Program-made: the position numbers and the translations under genes
Part shown: piece by piece, positions 29,181-39,047 of the stretch
Position numbering within the stretch: position 1 is the first letter of the stretch
Layout of the letters: every line of letters begins with the position of its first letter
The notes under the pieces: model-generated
The model's input: the letters and a program-made list of their open reading frames with translations, nothing else
The model's database searches: none
What the model was told of the DNA's origin: nothing
From: Synechococcus sp. HJ21-Hayes
GTDB lineage: Bacteria > Cyanobacteriota > Cyanobacteriia > PCC-6307 > Cyanobiaceae
DNA length: 64,000 bases
Direction of reading: 5' to 3'
Assembly (NCBI RefSeq): GCF_024345835.1
Contig: NZ_JAGQBW010000001.1
Coordinates: 275,328-339,327, forward strand

Positions 29181-29278
29181 GTTTGGTGTCGACGATCTGC
29201 CTAAACCTGGTGATTTGGCTTGGCCGTGAGGCCCGTTCGTTCGATGCGAAAAGCTTACACCGCAGCGGGTGCGGAGCC

Positions 29279-29896
29279 TCACACCTGGCGCCAGACCGCC
29301 ACAAGTCGGCCCTGCACACTCACCTGTGCTGCGTCCACCAGAATCGGCTTGTAGGCGGGGTTCGCTGCTTCCAGGCGCACCTGACGGCCTTGCCGATGGA
29401 AGTGCTTGAGGGTGGTGCCGCTGCCGGGCACTAGGGCGCTCACGATCGTGCCTTCCCGCAGTCGGCTTGGGTCGGTCACCGGCTCCATCAGCACCACGTC
29501 CCCGTCGGTAATATGAGCCTCCACCATCGAATCGCCGTTCACGGTGAGGGCAAACAGCCCACGGGTGTCAAGCACGGGAGCGAGGTCCAGTCGCTCGTGC
29601 ACGTCGTCAAAGGTTTCCACTAGGCCACCGGCTGCCACGGCCCCCAGCACTGGGATGCCACCTGCCAGTCCTCCCAGTAGTTGCAGGGTTCTGGCCTGTC
29701 CCTCTTGCCAGGTGATCCAGCCCTTCTGTTGGAGATGGCGCAGGCGGCTCTGCACCGGTGCTGGTGAGCGCAAGCCCATGGCCTCCATCATTTGCCGAAT
29801 GGAGGGGCTGTGGCGATGCTGGCCGATGTAGTCCGCCAGCCAGTCGTAGAGCTCCTGCTGGGCCGCGGTGAGCAGTTGCAGATCGGGCACCGGCAA
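29279..29896 (-). CDS. lexA: LexA repressor (S24 family)
   Basis: 205 residues. The N-terminal winged helix includes LTAAQQELYDWLADYIGQHR and HSPSIRQMMEAMGLRS. The self-cleavage site is Ala89-Gly90 in GAVAAGGLVE. The catalytic Ser123 is in NGDSMVEAHI and Lys164 in TTLKHFHR, so cleavage chemistry looks intact. TTG 29896 was chosen because cyanobacterial LexA proteins begin close to this conserved helix; the frame is open to 30055 with ATGs at 30001 and 30055. In cyanobacteria LexA regulons go beyond the SOS response. No clear SOS box was found upstream. The 282-base gap to argF (29897-30178) holds nothing else I can support. Confidence 0.88.
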   Translation of the reverse strand: MPVPDLQLLTAAQQELYDWLADYIGQHRHSPSIRQMMEAMGLRSPAPVQSRLRHLQQKGWITWQEGQARTLQLLGGLAGGIPVLGAVAAGGLVETFDDVHERLDLAPVLDTRGLFALTVNGDSMVEAHITDGDVVLMEPVTDPSRLREGTIVSALVPGSGTTLKHFHRQGRQVRLEAANPAYKPILVDAAQVSVQGRLVAVWRQV

Positions 29897-30178
29897 TACA
29901 GATGAACCACTGGGGTAGTTCTGCCAGAGCGTGAGCGTTTTGTCCAGTCCGCATTCTGTGCGGCTGCCACCCGGGGGTGTCTTCGCCTGGTGGTGCCCCA
30001 TGGCAGGGCCTGCAGCGTGGGCCGATGTCCCCGCGCTGCGCTGTTCCGCGGCCACTCTGAAGGGCGCCTACCTCTACAACCCTGTGGGCATGCCCGATGT
30101 GGACAGTGGACGCGAGGTGTAAGACGGACAGATGCCCACCAGCGTCATCAGTTCCGGATCAGAGGTGAGGGTGGCCCC

Positions 30179-31126
<948 letters not shown>

Positions 31127-31179
31127 CGACCCTTCTCAAAGAACCCTTATCCGGGATCAGGGGCCCGTCCGTCAAGGGG

Positions 31180-33057
31180 TCAAGCAATGGCCTGCGCGTC
31201 CTCGGGCATCACGCTGCTGGCCAGGAGGTTCTTGAGGTCGTCGCCCTCGATCACCTCCTTCTCCAGGATCTGCTGGGAGATGCTCTCCAGCAGGCCGCGG
31301 TTGTGGCGCAGGATCGAGAGGGCTCGATCATGGGCCCGATCCACCAGCGTGCGCACTTCTCGATCGATGGCCTGGGCAGTGGCATCACTCACCACCCGGC
31401 GCGGGTTGTTGCCAGCCCCTAGGAATCGGCTGCCGCCCTGTTTGTCGTAGGCCAGGGGGCCCAGGATGTCGCTCATGCCGTAGGTGCCCACCATCTGCTC
31501 GGCGATGTCGGTGGCTCGCTGCAGGTCGTTGGCGGCGCCGGTGGTGATTTCGCCGAACACGATCTCCTCGGCGCTGCGCCCGCCGAGCAGGGTGGCGATC
31601 TGGCCTTCCAGGTCTTCCTTGGAGTTGAGGAAGCGCTCCTCGGTTGGCAACTGCAAGGTGTAGCCCAGGGCGCTCATGCCCCGGGGCACGATCGAGATCT
31701 TGGCCACCTTGCTGCCACCCGGCATCAGGTGCCCCACGATCGCGTGGCCTACCTCGTGGTACGCCACTACCCGCTTCTCCTCAGGTTGCAGCACGCGGCT
31801 CTTTTTCTCCAGGCCCGCCACCACCCGTTCAATGGCCTCGTTGAGGTCGGCCTGTTCCACCTCGGTGCGGTAAGAGCGAGCGGCCAACAGGGCGGCCTCG
31901 TTCACCAGGTTGGCCAGATCGGCCCCGGCGAAGCCACTGGTGGCCTGGGCGATCTTGTCGATGTCCACGCTGGGCGAGAGCTTCACCTTCTTGGCGTAGA
32001 TCTGCAGGATCAATTTGCGGCCCGAGAGGTCGGGACGATCCACCAGCACCTGGCGGTCGAAGCGACCCGGACGCAGCAGAGCAGCGTCGAGGGTTTCCGG
32101 CTGGTTGGTGGCGGCCAGCACGATCACCGGTTTGTCCTGGGCGGCGAAGCCGTCCATCTCGGTGAGCAGCTGGTTGAGGGTCTGCTCCCGCTCATCGTTG
32201 CCCCCTACCACACCCATGGAGCCGGCGCGGCTCTTGCCGATGGCATCCAGTTCGTCGATGAAGATGATGCAAGGGGCCTTTTTCTTGGCCTCCTCGAACA
32301 GGTCGCGCACCCGGGCGGCACCGGCTCCCACGAAGAGCTCCACGAATTCGGAGCCCGAGATGATGAAGAAGGGAACCTCCGCTTCTCCGGCTACGGCCTT
32401 CGAGAGCAGGGTTTTGCCCGTGCCGGGAGGCCCCACCAGCAGAACCCCCTTGGGGATGCGGGCGCCGATGGCTGCGTAGCGCTCGGGCTTCTTGAGGAAG
32501 TCCACGATCTCGGCCAATTCGGCCTTGGCCTCGTCCACCCCGGCCACATCGGCGAAGGTGACGCGCGACTCCTCATCGGGTACGTACACCTTGGCCTTGC
32601 TCTTGGTGAAGCTCAGGGCCCCCTGGGCACCGCCCATCTGGCGGCGGGCAAAGAACTGCAGCACCAGGATGAAGATCAGCGGTGGCACCACCCAGCTCAG
32701 GGCCGTGGTGATGAAACTGGGCTTCTGTGGGGGAGCAGCGGCGAACTCCACGCCGTGCTGCTCTAGCCGTTGGGGCAGATCCATGTCGAAGATCGGCGTG
32801 GTGGCGAGCACCGATGGCGCCCCCTCCTCGGCGTTGTTGAGCTCGTAGCGGATTTGCTCCTGGGTGATGTAAGCCCGCTTGACGTTGCCGTCATCCACCT
32901 GGCTGATGAACAGGGAGTAGGGAACCCTGGGCACCTGCTGCATCGACTGGTTCGGCAGGAAGCTGCTGAACAGCAGCAAGACGCCGAAACCGATCAGAAC
33001 CAGGTTGATGATGCCGAAGCGCCTGTTGGGAGGCGTGTCGTCCTGGCGGATGGCCAT
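31180..33057 (-). CDS. ftsH: ATP-dependent zinc metalloprotease FtsH
   Basis: 625-residue membrane AAA+ protease that removes damaged membrane proteins; in cyanobacteria FtsH hexamers act in photosystem II repair. Two N-terminal membrane helices ([19 protein letters not shown] and [18 protein letters not shown]) flank a short lumenal or periplasmic domain. Walker A is GPPGTGKT, Walker [12 protein letters not shown], and the zinc site is HEVGH near residue 430. Which cyanobacterial FtsH paralogue this is cannot be told from sequence memory alone. It is divergent from the SRAP gene. Confidence 0.95.
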   Translation of the reverse strand: MAIRQDDTPPNRRFGIINLVLIGFGVLLLFSSFLPNQSMQQVPRVPYSLFISQVDDGNVKRAYITQEQIRYELNNAEEGAPSVLATTPIFDMDLPQRLEQHGVEFAAAPPQKPSFITTALSWVVPPLIFILVLQFFARRQMGGAQGALSFTKSKAKVYVPDEESRVTFADVAGVDEAKAELAEIVDFLKKPERYAAIGARIPKGVLLVGPPGTGKTLLSKAVAGEAEVPFFIISGSEFVELFVGAGAARVRDLFEEAKKKAPCIIFIDELDAIGKSRAGSMGVVGGNDEREQTLNQLLTEMDGFAAQDKPVIVLAATNQPETLDAALLRPGRFDRQVLVDRPDLSGRKLILQIYAKKVKLSPSVDIDKIAQATSGFAGADLANLVNEAALLAARSYRTEVEQADLNEAIERVVAGLEKKSRVLQPEEKRVVAYHEVGHAIVGHLMPGGSKVAKISIVPRGMSALGYTLQLPTEERFLNSKEDLEGQIATLLGGRSAEEIVFGEITTGAANDLQRATDIAEQMVGTYGMSDILGPLAYDKQGGSRFLGAGNNPRRVVSDATAQAIDREVRTLVDRAHDRALSILRHNRGLLESISQQILEKEVIEGDDLKNLLASSVMPEDAQAIA

Positions 33058-33137
33058 GCGGCGGAAAGCTTGTTAGGCCCAAACTAGTTGCCACGCCTCA
33101 AGCGCGCGCGGGGTGACAACCGAACGCCCTGTTCTGC

Positions 33138-33791
33138 ATGTGTGGCCGCTTTTCCCTCACTGCCTCCCTCGATCGCCTGCTGCCCCGACTGGGGGGGAGC
33201 CTGCCGGAGGGCCTGGTCCGCTATTACGCCCCGCGTGCCCTGATCCAGCCAGGCGAACCCCTATTGGTGCTGCGCCAGGAACACGGCCAGATCGGCTCGG
33301 CCCTGATGCTCTGGGGCCTGCTGCCGGAATGGAGCAAGGATCCCCTCGTGCGCCATGGTGCGGGCCAGCGACCTTTCAATGCCCGCAGGGAAACTGTGGC
33401 GGAGAAGGCCACCTTCCGCGGACCCTGGCGCCACCGCCGTTGCCTGCTCCCCGCCGATGGCTTCTATGAGAAGGGGCGGTTGATTCGCCGCTCTGATCGC
33501 AAGCCGTTCTGGTTGGCGGGCCTGTGGGATCGCTGGATTGGCCCCGATGGCAGTGAGCTCGAGAGCTGTTGCGTGCTCACCACAGCTCCCAATGCCCTGG
33601 TGGCGCCGTTGCACAACCGCATGCCCGTGATCCTTCCCGATGGCCTCGAGGAAGCCTGGCTGGCCCCTTGCGATGGCCCCGGTCTGCGGGCCCTGGAGCC
33701 GCTCCTCGAGGGCTGGGATCCCGAGGGTTGGGAGTTGGTTGCGCCACGGCGCAACCCTGCGGAAAATAGACAGCTCTCGCTGCTGGAGTAG
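33138..33791 (+). CDS. SRAP-domain protein (YedK/HMCES family)
   Basis: 217 residues. SRAP proteins form a thiazolidine crosslink with abasic sites in single-stranded DNA through their N-terminal Cys. Cys2 is present after Met1 (MCGRFSL). The conserved NARRET segment, the active-site Glu in PADGFYEK, and the His in APLHNRMPVILP are all in place. The usual Trp after FYE is replaced by Lys-Gly, a small departure. It is divergent from ftsH with an 80-base gap, and precedes the K+ channel gene by 83 bases. Confidence 0.9.
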   Translation: MCGRFSLTASLDRLLPRLGGSLPEGLVRYYAPRALIQPGEPLLVLRQEHGQIGSALMLWGLLPEWSKDPLVRHGAGQRPFNARRETVAEKATFRGPWRHRRCLLPADGFYEKGRLIRRSDRKPFWLAGLWDRWIGPDGSELESCCVLTTAPNALVAPLHNRMPVILPDGLEEAWLAPCDGPGLRALEPLLEGWDPEGWELVAPRRNPAENRQLSLLE

Positions 33792-33874
33792 CCCCCTGGT
33801 TCCATTGTCCGCCCACTGGGCATTGGCGTTTGAGGCCGTTGGCTTCGGCCGCGCAGCGTTGGTTGGGGCTGGGC

Positions 33875-34627
33875 ATGCCAGCTGAATCCGTCGCCCTGCG
33901 GTTGCGCCACAGCGGCTACCGCCAGCTGCTGCTGCTGTGCCTGGCGGTAATGGCTAGTTTCAGCCTGCCCGATGGCTGGAGCCGCCTCTCCTCGCTCGGC
34001 TACAACCTGCTGCCGTTGGTGATGCTGCGGGGGTTTGGCCGCCAGTGCGGCCCGGTTCCGTTCGGACCGATCCCCCGCCAGATTTACCGCGCCTTGGGGC
34101 TGGCTGCGTTGGCCTCCGGTTTGGCCTGGTCGTTCACCCCCCTGGCCCTGCGCAGCACCGGCGTGGCGATGTTGGTGCTCTGGACCCTGTTTGTGGGTTG
34201 GAGTGCCGTGCGGCTGGTGCGGGGCCTGGCCCAGGAGCGGGTGGTGAATGCCCAGGTGTTGATGGGTGCCGGCGCCGGCTATCTGTTGATTGGTCTCACG
34301 GCGGGGCTGGTGTTCAGTGCCCTGGAAACCATCAGTCCCGGCAGTTTCAGCAGCGTGCGTGAGGCGGCCCACGATGTACTGCTGTCACGCGAAGGCCCCA
34401 GTGGTGAGTCCACCCTGGTGTGGGAACTCAACTTCGTGCGGATCAATTACTTCGCCTTCGTGAGCCTCACCACCACCGGGTTCGGCGACATCGTGCCCGC
34501 CACGCCGCCGGCCCAGATGGCCAGTGTGGCGGTGGCTGTGACCGGCACCCTCTATCTCGCCGTGGTGATGGGCCTGCTGATCAGTCGCTACACGGTGCAG
34601 GAGTCGGAGGAGGAGAATCAGGGCTGA
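33875..34627 (+). CDS. Potassium channel family membrane protein
   Basis: 250 residues with about six hydrophobic segments. The pore loop near the C-terminus reads VSLTTTGFGDIVPATPPAQM, where TTGFGD is a K+ selectivity filter of the GFG type, followed by the last membrane helix (VTGTLYLAVVMGLLISRY). There is no RCK or cyclic-nucleotide domain. ATG 33875 is preferred; the frame is open to TTG 33830. The 3' end overlaps ribD on the other strand by 47 bases. Confidence 0.82.
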   Translation: MPAESVALRLRHSGYRQLLLLCLAVMASFSLPDGWSRLSSLGYNLLPLVMLRGFGRQCGPVPFGPIPRQIYRALGLAALASGLAWSFTPLALRSTGVAMLVLWTLFVGWSAVRLVRGLAQERVVNAQVLMGAGAGYLLIGLTAGLVFSALETISPGSFSSVREAAHDVLLSREGPSGESTLVWELNFVRINYFAFVSLTTTGFGDIVPATPPAQMASVAVAVTGTLYLAVVMGLLISRYTVQESEEENQG

Positions 34628-35705
34628 GTTCCAGGGTCCAGAGCAGGTCATCGCCGAGTTGCTGGAGCCGTCGCCGCGGCCATGGCGTCGCCTGGTTGAC
34701 ATCCACCAGCTCGAGATTGCCCAGGGGCGTCTGGGCCGCAGTGCCCCCCAGCAGTTTGGGGGCCATCACCGAGGCCACCTGTTGCACGCAGCCTTCGCCC
34801 ACGGCTGCTGCCGCCAGGCTGGCACCGCACTCCCACAGCACCTGGTTGCAGCCCCGCTTGGCCAGTTCCAGCAGCAGGTGCTTGGGGCTGCAGTGGTCGA
34901 GCACCAACCGCTCCACCTCCAGCTGATCCAAGTGGAAGCGTCCCTGGGCGGGTGCACCCAGGCCATGGGCTACCAGGGTGGGGGCGGTGCGCTGGTCCCA
35001 CAGCTGTGCCTGCCGGGGCAGCTGGAGGCTCCTGCTCAGCACCACCCGCAGGGGTTCCGGGTTCCGTTGGCCGCGGGAGCTGAGCAGGGGATCATCGGCC
35101 CGCACGGTGCCGCCTCCCACAATCACGGCATCGCAGCTGGCCCGCAGCCGATGCACCCAGGCCCGGGCCTCGGGGCCGCTGATCCACTGGCTGGAGCCAT
35201 TGGGCAGAGCAGTGCGGCCATCACTGCTCATGGCCCACTTGAGGATCCCAAAGGGTCTGCCCGTGCTCACCCGGTGCAGGAAGGCGCGGTTGAGTTGGCG
35301 CGCTTCGCTGGCGCAGACGCCCTCGATCACCTCAACGCCAGCGGACCGCAGCTGGGCGATGCCGCTGCCGCTCACCCGCGGATCGGGATCGGCCATGGCT
35401 ATCACCACCCGCCGGATACCGGCCGCCAGTAGGGCCTCGCTGCAGGGGGGGGTGCGGCCGTGGTGACAGCAGGGCTCGAGGGTTACCACCGCCGTGCCGC
35501 CCCGGGCTTGGTGCCCCGCCTGGCGCAGGGCATGCACTTCGGCGTGGGGCGCTCCGGCGCGGGCATGAAAGCCTTCCCCCACCAGCTCCCCATGGCTGTT
35601 GAGCACCACGCAGCCCACCACAGGGTTCGGGCTGGTGCGGCCGGCGCCGAGGGCGGCCAGTTGCAGGGCCCGCTGCATCCAGCTATGCCAGAAGCTGTCA
35701 CTCAT
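34581..35705 (-). CDS. ribD: Bifunctional riboflavin biosynthesis deaminase/reductase
   Basis: 374 residues. The N-terminal deaminase domain has the zinc motif HAEVHALRQAG and EPCCHHGRTPPCSEALL. The C-terminal reductase domain starts near residue 150 with FGILKWAMSSDGRTA and continues with DAVIVGGGTVRADDPLL. Both domains look complete. ATG 35705 overlaps the DUF3122 stop (35702-35704). An upstream in-frame ATG at 35744 lies inside that gene and is unlikely. Confidence 0.93.
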   Translation of the reverse strand: MSDSFWHSWMQRALQLAALGAGRTSPNPVVGCVVLNSHGELVGEGFHARAGAPHAEVHALRQAGHQARGGTAVVTLEPCCHHGRTPPCSEALLAAGIRRVVIAMADPDPRVSGSGIAQLRSAGVEVIEGVCASEARQLNRAFLHRVSTGRPFGILKWAMSSDGRTALPNGSSQWISGPEARAWVHRLRASCDAVIVGGGTVRADDPLLSSRGQRNPEPLRVVLSRSLQLPRQAQLWDQRTAPTLVAHGLGAPAQGRFHLDQLEVERLVLDHCSPKHLLLELAKRGCNQVLWECGASLAAAAVGEGCVQQVASVMAPKLLGGTAAQTPLGNLELVDVNQATPWPRRRLQQLGDDLLWTLELSPDSPPPTPAPCSD

Positions 35706-36229
35706 GCGGCGTCTGCGTCCGTCCAGCTGGGCAGGCTGCGCCATTCACCTACCACATAGGGCGGCACAGGTAGCTCCACGAACACTCCCGGCAGTTCCAG
35801 CCGCAGCGGTCGGTTCTGGTTCAGGCTCTCCAGCAGCGGAGCCAGGTTGAACTCGGCGGCAGCATCGCGGCCATCGGCGGCGAGTTTGGGGTTGTCGGTG
35901 GTGATGTCCTGTAGCTGCCAGTTCTGGCGGCCGGAGTGCACCAGCAGGGAGGTGGGGTGATCCAGGCGCACCCTGCCGGGGTAGCCCACGATCCGCAGGA
36001 TTAGCGGTCCGCCGGGAGGCCCTTGCCGGTAGGCAACCGCCTGCCAGCTCTGGTAGTCCAGGTCGCGCAGACTCTCGAGGCTGCGCACCACCGGGGTGCC
36101 GTTCTCATCCGGGTGGGCGTGCACCTGGGCCAGGACCGGTGCGGGGAGGGCCAGCCACAGCACGCCGAGCACCATCCCCAGCAGGGTGAAGCAGAGGGGG
36201 CGCAGCCACGGGCGAAACAGAGGTTGCAT
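35702..36229 (-). CDS. DUF3122 domain protein, exported
   Basis: 175 residues. The N-terminus is a signal peptide (hydrophobic LCFTLLGMVLGVLWLALPAP, cleavage near VLAQVHA). The mature part is beta-rich with SLESLRDLDYQSWQAVAYRQ and LILRIVGYPG, fitting the cyanobacterial DUF3122 family. Function is unknown, probably periplasmic or lumenal. It lies eight bases after the GH116 gene and its stop overlaps ribD, so the three form an operon. Confidence 0.85.
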   Translation of the reverse strand: MQPLFRPWLRPLCFTLLGMVLGVLWLALPAPVLAQVHAHPDENGTPVVRSLESLRDLDYQSWQAVAYRQGPPGGPLILRIVGYPGRVRLDHPTSLLVHSGRQNWQLQDITTDNPKLAADGRDAAAEFNLAPLLESLNQNRPLRLELPGVFVELPVPPYVVGEWRSLPSWTDADAA

Positions 36230-36237
36230 GGTGGAGA

Positions 36238-38745
36238 TCAGGCCTCCCGCTGGGCGCCGGGGATGGGCTGCCAGTTGGTGTGGGTGGCCCACAGGGCCCA
36301 GATGGCCATGGCCCGCAGGTAGTGGCAGGCCCGGAAGGTGTTCACCGCGGTGATCGCCTCGGGGGTTCGGAATTGCAGGCCACCGGCATACACCTGCTGC
36401 ACCACGGCACCGGTGATGGCGAAGGCGGTGCCGCTGTCGCCCATCAGGCGGTAGTAGGCCGCCAGGCCGAAGTTGATGCCGGTCCACACCTCGAGGGGAT
36501 GAGTGCCGTTGGGATCGAGGGGCGTGCCATCGCGGCGAAGGCCATTGGCTACACCGAGGCTGCCGCCCTGGAACCCCTCGAAGCAGGCTTCTTTTACCGC
36601 CTTGAGAGCGCTCTGGGCGCGGTCGTCGGCCACCACAGCGGGCAGGCCCAGCAGGCGGGCGTAGAAGTCGCCGCAGAGCTGGTCGGCCATCACCACGGGG
36701 GTGCCGCTCTCTGCGTCGATGTTGTAGTACTCCCCATTCCAGAGCAGAGCATCGAAGTTGGTCCGGGATTGCTCCAGCCAGCCGCTGAATTCCCGCTGTT
36801 CGTGGGAGGTGTCCAGTCCCATGGCGAGCTGCAGCTGCTGGGCCATGGCCAGGGCCGCCTCCAGGGCCGCGATCCAGAGGGCGCCGCAATAGGCGCTCAC
36901 CCCCTTGAGCGGCCAGTCGTCGAAGGTCTGGTCGGGGGCGCCACCGTTGTCGGGCAGGCCGTCGTTGTTGGCGTCGAAGGTTTTCAGATAGCGCAGGGCC
37001 TGCACCGCTGCGGGCCAGCAGTCCGCCAGGAAGCGCAGGTCTTCACCGGTGGGCGCCAGCTTGAAGGTGCGCCACACCTGCAGCACGTAGTCGCTGGCCA
37101 GGTCTTTCCAGAGGTTGCAGTCTTGATAGGCGGTGTAGTTGGTGGCGTCCCAGGGGCGCTCATTGGGAGCGCCGAGGTCGTGGGGGGTGGCTCCCGCCAG
37201 CTTGCGGGCGGCCTCCACCCGGCCCTTGCCCTGGGTGAAGTACCAGCCGATTGGCCGCGGGGTGGGGTCGGCGGCGGGGATGGCGCGGGCGAAGCTGCGC
37301 AGCACGGCCTTGTCGAGCTCCGGCCACAGCTGCAGCAGGGCAAAGGAGCCGTAGAGCCGCACATCGAGGCTCTCGTACCAGGCGTAGTCGAGGCACTCGA
37401 GCACGCCGAAGCGGCCCACAGGATCGGCCGAGCTGGCCGCACTCCAGAGGCTGCCGCCGGAGGCGAGGTCGTAGAGCTCGTTGAACAGCGCCATGCGCAG
37501 CGGTTCGGGGATGTCCTCCCGCTCCAGCACCGGTTGCTGCCAGGCCTCGATCTGTTGGTGCCAGCTGCGCCAGTCCCGCAGGGCCTCCGCAGCGATGGCC
37601 GCGGCGCCGCGGCCGTCCACGCCAAAGAAGTCGGTGTAGCGCCGCAGGGCCCGGGTGCCGCTGGCGAAGGCCGTCACTGGTAGGTCCCAGCTGATCACCA
37701 GCGGAATCTCGATGCTCGCGCCGGGTTCCAGGTGACACTTCACCGCCAGGGCGGCGCTGGCGGGATCGTTCTGGCCGCTGTGGCGGTCGTTGTTGCTGTC
37801 GGGAATGGAGCCATCGCGGGCAAACGGATCCCACAGCTCGGCGCCGGTGCCGGTGGGGTTCCAGCGGCTGCAGCGCTGCACTTCCAGGGCGGCATCGGTG
37901 GCGATGCACCACTGGCCCTGGCCTTCGGCGATGGGCTGGCTCACGTTGCCCTCCAGCAGCACCCCCTTGAGCTGGCCGTCGTCGATCCAGCGGTTGCGTT
38001 GCCCCTGGCTGCTGCCCACGGCTGGAACGTAGTTGTGCTCGGGGCTGCCGTCGTCGCGGAACTTGACTGCTGCTGTGGGATCGGTGTTGGTGAACCAGCC
38101 GGTGGTGTTGCGCCAGCTCAGCAGCAGCGACAGATCCAGGGGCTTGGTGGTGGGGTTGCTGAGGGTCCAGCGGAACACCGCCACTGGATAGCTGCTGCGC
38201 TGGTAGTCGCCGGGGAGGATCGGGCTGAAGGCCTCGCAGCGCACCTGGGCGTCGAACACACCCTCGTAGCTGGTCCAGCTGAGGGGGTAGCGGGCGGCAT
38301 AGGTGCCGGAGCTCTGTTGGGGGCTGCTGGCGGGGTACCAACTCCAGGCACTGAGGGGTTCGCCGGCTTCGGGGCGGGAGGCATCGGTCTCGGGTTTCAC
38401 CGCCAGGGCATGGGCACGGCTGTGCTGTCCGTTGCTCTCGAACAGGGCGAATTGGCAATCGGGCAGGGTGCCAAACCAGTGCTCACCGCCATCCAGGTGC
38501 CAGAGGTTGAAGGCCCCGTCCGGGCCGCGGCCGATGCAGCCGGCGCCGAATCCCCCCAGGGGCATGCCGTGGCTGGGGCCGTCGTCGAGGTTGCTGGCGT
38601 AGCGCACCGTGTAGGGCTTGTCCCAGCCGAGGCCCAAAGGCCGCGACCAGCTCGCGGCAGGGGGGTGCCAGGGGCGGCCGGCAGGGCGCTGGGCTCCTTT
38701 GCCCCGCAACAGCGATTTGAGGGCGGAGAGGCCGAAGCGCGCCAT
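36238..38745 (-). CDS. GH116-family glycosidase (GBA2-type glucosylceramidase-like)
   Basis: 835 residues, the length of GH116 enzymes. The N-terminal beta domain includes MPLGGFGAGCIGRGPDGAFN and LWHLDGGEHWFG. The C-terminal (alpha/alpha)6 barrel has ECLDYAWYESLDVRLYGSFA around the catalytic Glu position, TFDDWPLKGVSAYCGALWIA around the general-acid Asp, and HPLEVWTGINFGLAAYY. Human GBA2 removes glucose from glucosylceramide; bacterial members are beta-glucosidases or xylosidases. The natural substrate here is unknown. No signal peptide is seen, so it is probably cytosolic. Confidence 0.88.
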   Translation of the reverse strand: MARFGLSALKSLLRGKGAQRPAGRPWHPPAASWSRPLGLGWDKPYTVRYASNLDDGPSHGMPLGGFGAGCIGRGPDGAFNLWHLDGGEHWFGTLPDCQFALFESNGQHSRAHALAVKPETDASRPEAGEPLSAWSWYPASSPQQSSGTYAARYPLSWTSYEGVFDAQVRCEAFSPILPGDYQRSSYPVAVFRWTLSNPTTKPLDLSLLLSWRNTTGWFTNTDPTAAVKFRDDGSPEHNYVPAVGSSQGQRNRWIDDGQLKGVLLEGNVSQPIAEGQGQWCIATDAALEVQRCSRWNPTGTGAELWDPFARDGSIPDSNNDRHSGQNDPASAALAVKCHLEPGASIEIPLVISWDLPVTAFASGTRALRRYTDFFGVDGRGAAAIAAEALRDWRSWHQQIEAWQQPVLEREDIPEPLRMALFNELYDLASGGSLWSAASSADPVGRFGVLECLDYAWYESLDVRLYGSFALLQLWPELDKAVLRSFARAIPAADPTPRPIGWYFTQGKGRVEAARKLAGATPHDLGAPNERPWDATNYTAYQDCNLWKDLASDYVLQVWRTFKLAPTGEDLRFLADCWPAAVQALRYLKTFDANNDGLPDNGGAPDQTFDDWPLKGVSAYCGALWIAALEAALAMAQQLQLAMGLDTSHEQREFSGWLEQSRTNFDALLWNGEYYNIDAESGTPVVMADQLCGDFYARLLGLPAVVADDRAQSALKAVKEACFEGFQGGSLGVANGLRRDGTPLDPNGTHPLEVWTGINFGLAAYYRLMGDSGTAFAITGAVVQQVYAGGLQFRTPEAITAVNTFRACHYLRAMAIWALWATHTNWQPIPGAQREA

Positions 38746-38772
38746 GGAGCCGTAAAAAGTGCGCCCAGCTTG

Positions 38773-39015
38773 TCAGAGCTGGCCCGGTTGGGTCTGCAGG
38801 CTGCCGCCCACTTCCTGGTCCACCAGGGCATCCAGGGTCACGGCGGAGCGCACCAGGGCCTGATAGCGCTGCACCACGCGGCGGTTGCGCTCGATCCAGT
38901 TGCCGGCATCGCCGCTGGGCAGGCCTGAGCCGTCGCCGGCCAGCAGCTCCAGGTCGCTCTGTTGGGCCAGCAGGGCGAGCACCAACTCATGGATGCGCTG
39001 GCGGCGATCGCTCAT
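38773..39015 (-). CDS. Small soluble protein, unknown function (80 aa)
   Basis: 80 residues, helical and charged: a first helix (RRQRIHELVLALLAQQSDLE), a Gly/Ser turn, and a second (NWIERNRRVVQRYQALVRSA). No cysteine or membrane segment. It reads like a small conserved cyanobacterial protein but I cannot name a family. It lies 27 bases before the GH116 gene on the same strand and 32 bases from the divergent cobL, so it is probably first in the GH116-DUF3122-ribD operon. Confidence 0.6.
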   Translation of the reverse strand: MSDRRQRIHELVLALLAQQSDLELLAGDGSGLPSGDAGNWIERNRRVVQRYQALVRSAVTLDALVDQEVGGSLQTQPGQL

Positions 39016-39047
39016 GGCCGGGCCGAAGGGGCAGGTGGCTGAGCATC

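Noticed and set aside
29890..29960. GAAC-N10-GTTC inverted repeat near the lexA start as an SOS box
   Set aside because: Spacing does not match the known cyanobacterial or Gram-positive LexA boxes.
29931..30122. 63-residue plus-strand frame between lexA and argF
   Set aside because: Overlaps the lexA 5' region antisense; the tail looks protein-like but no family is recognised and no start signal is seen.
36280..38928. Two long plus-strand frames (467 and 398 residues) across the GH116 gene
   Set aside because: Antisense to a well-supported GH116 protein; Gly/Val/Ala-rich with no domain pattern.
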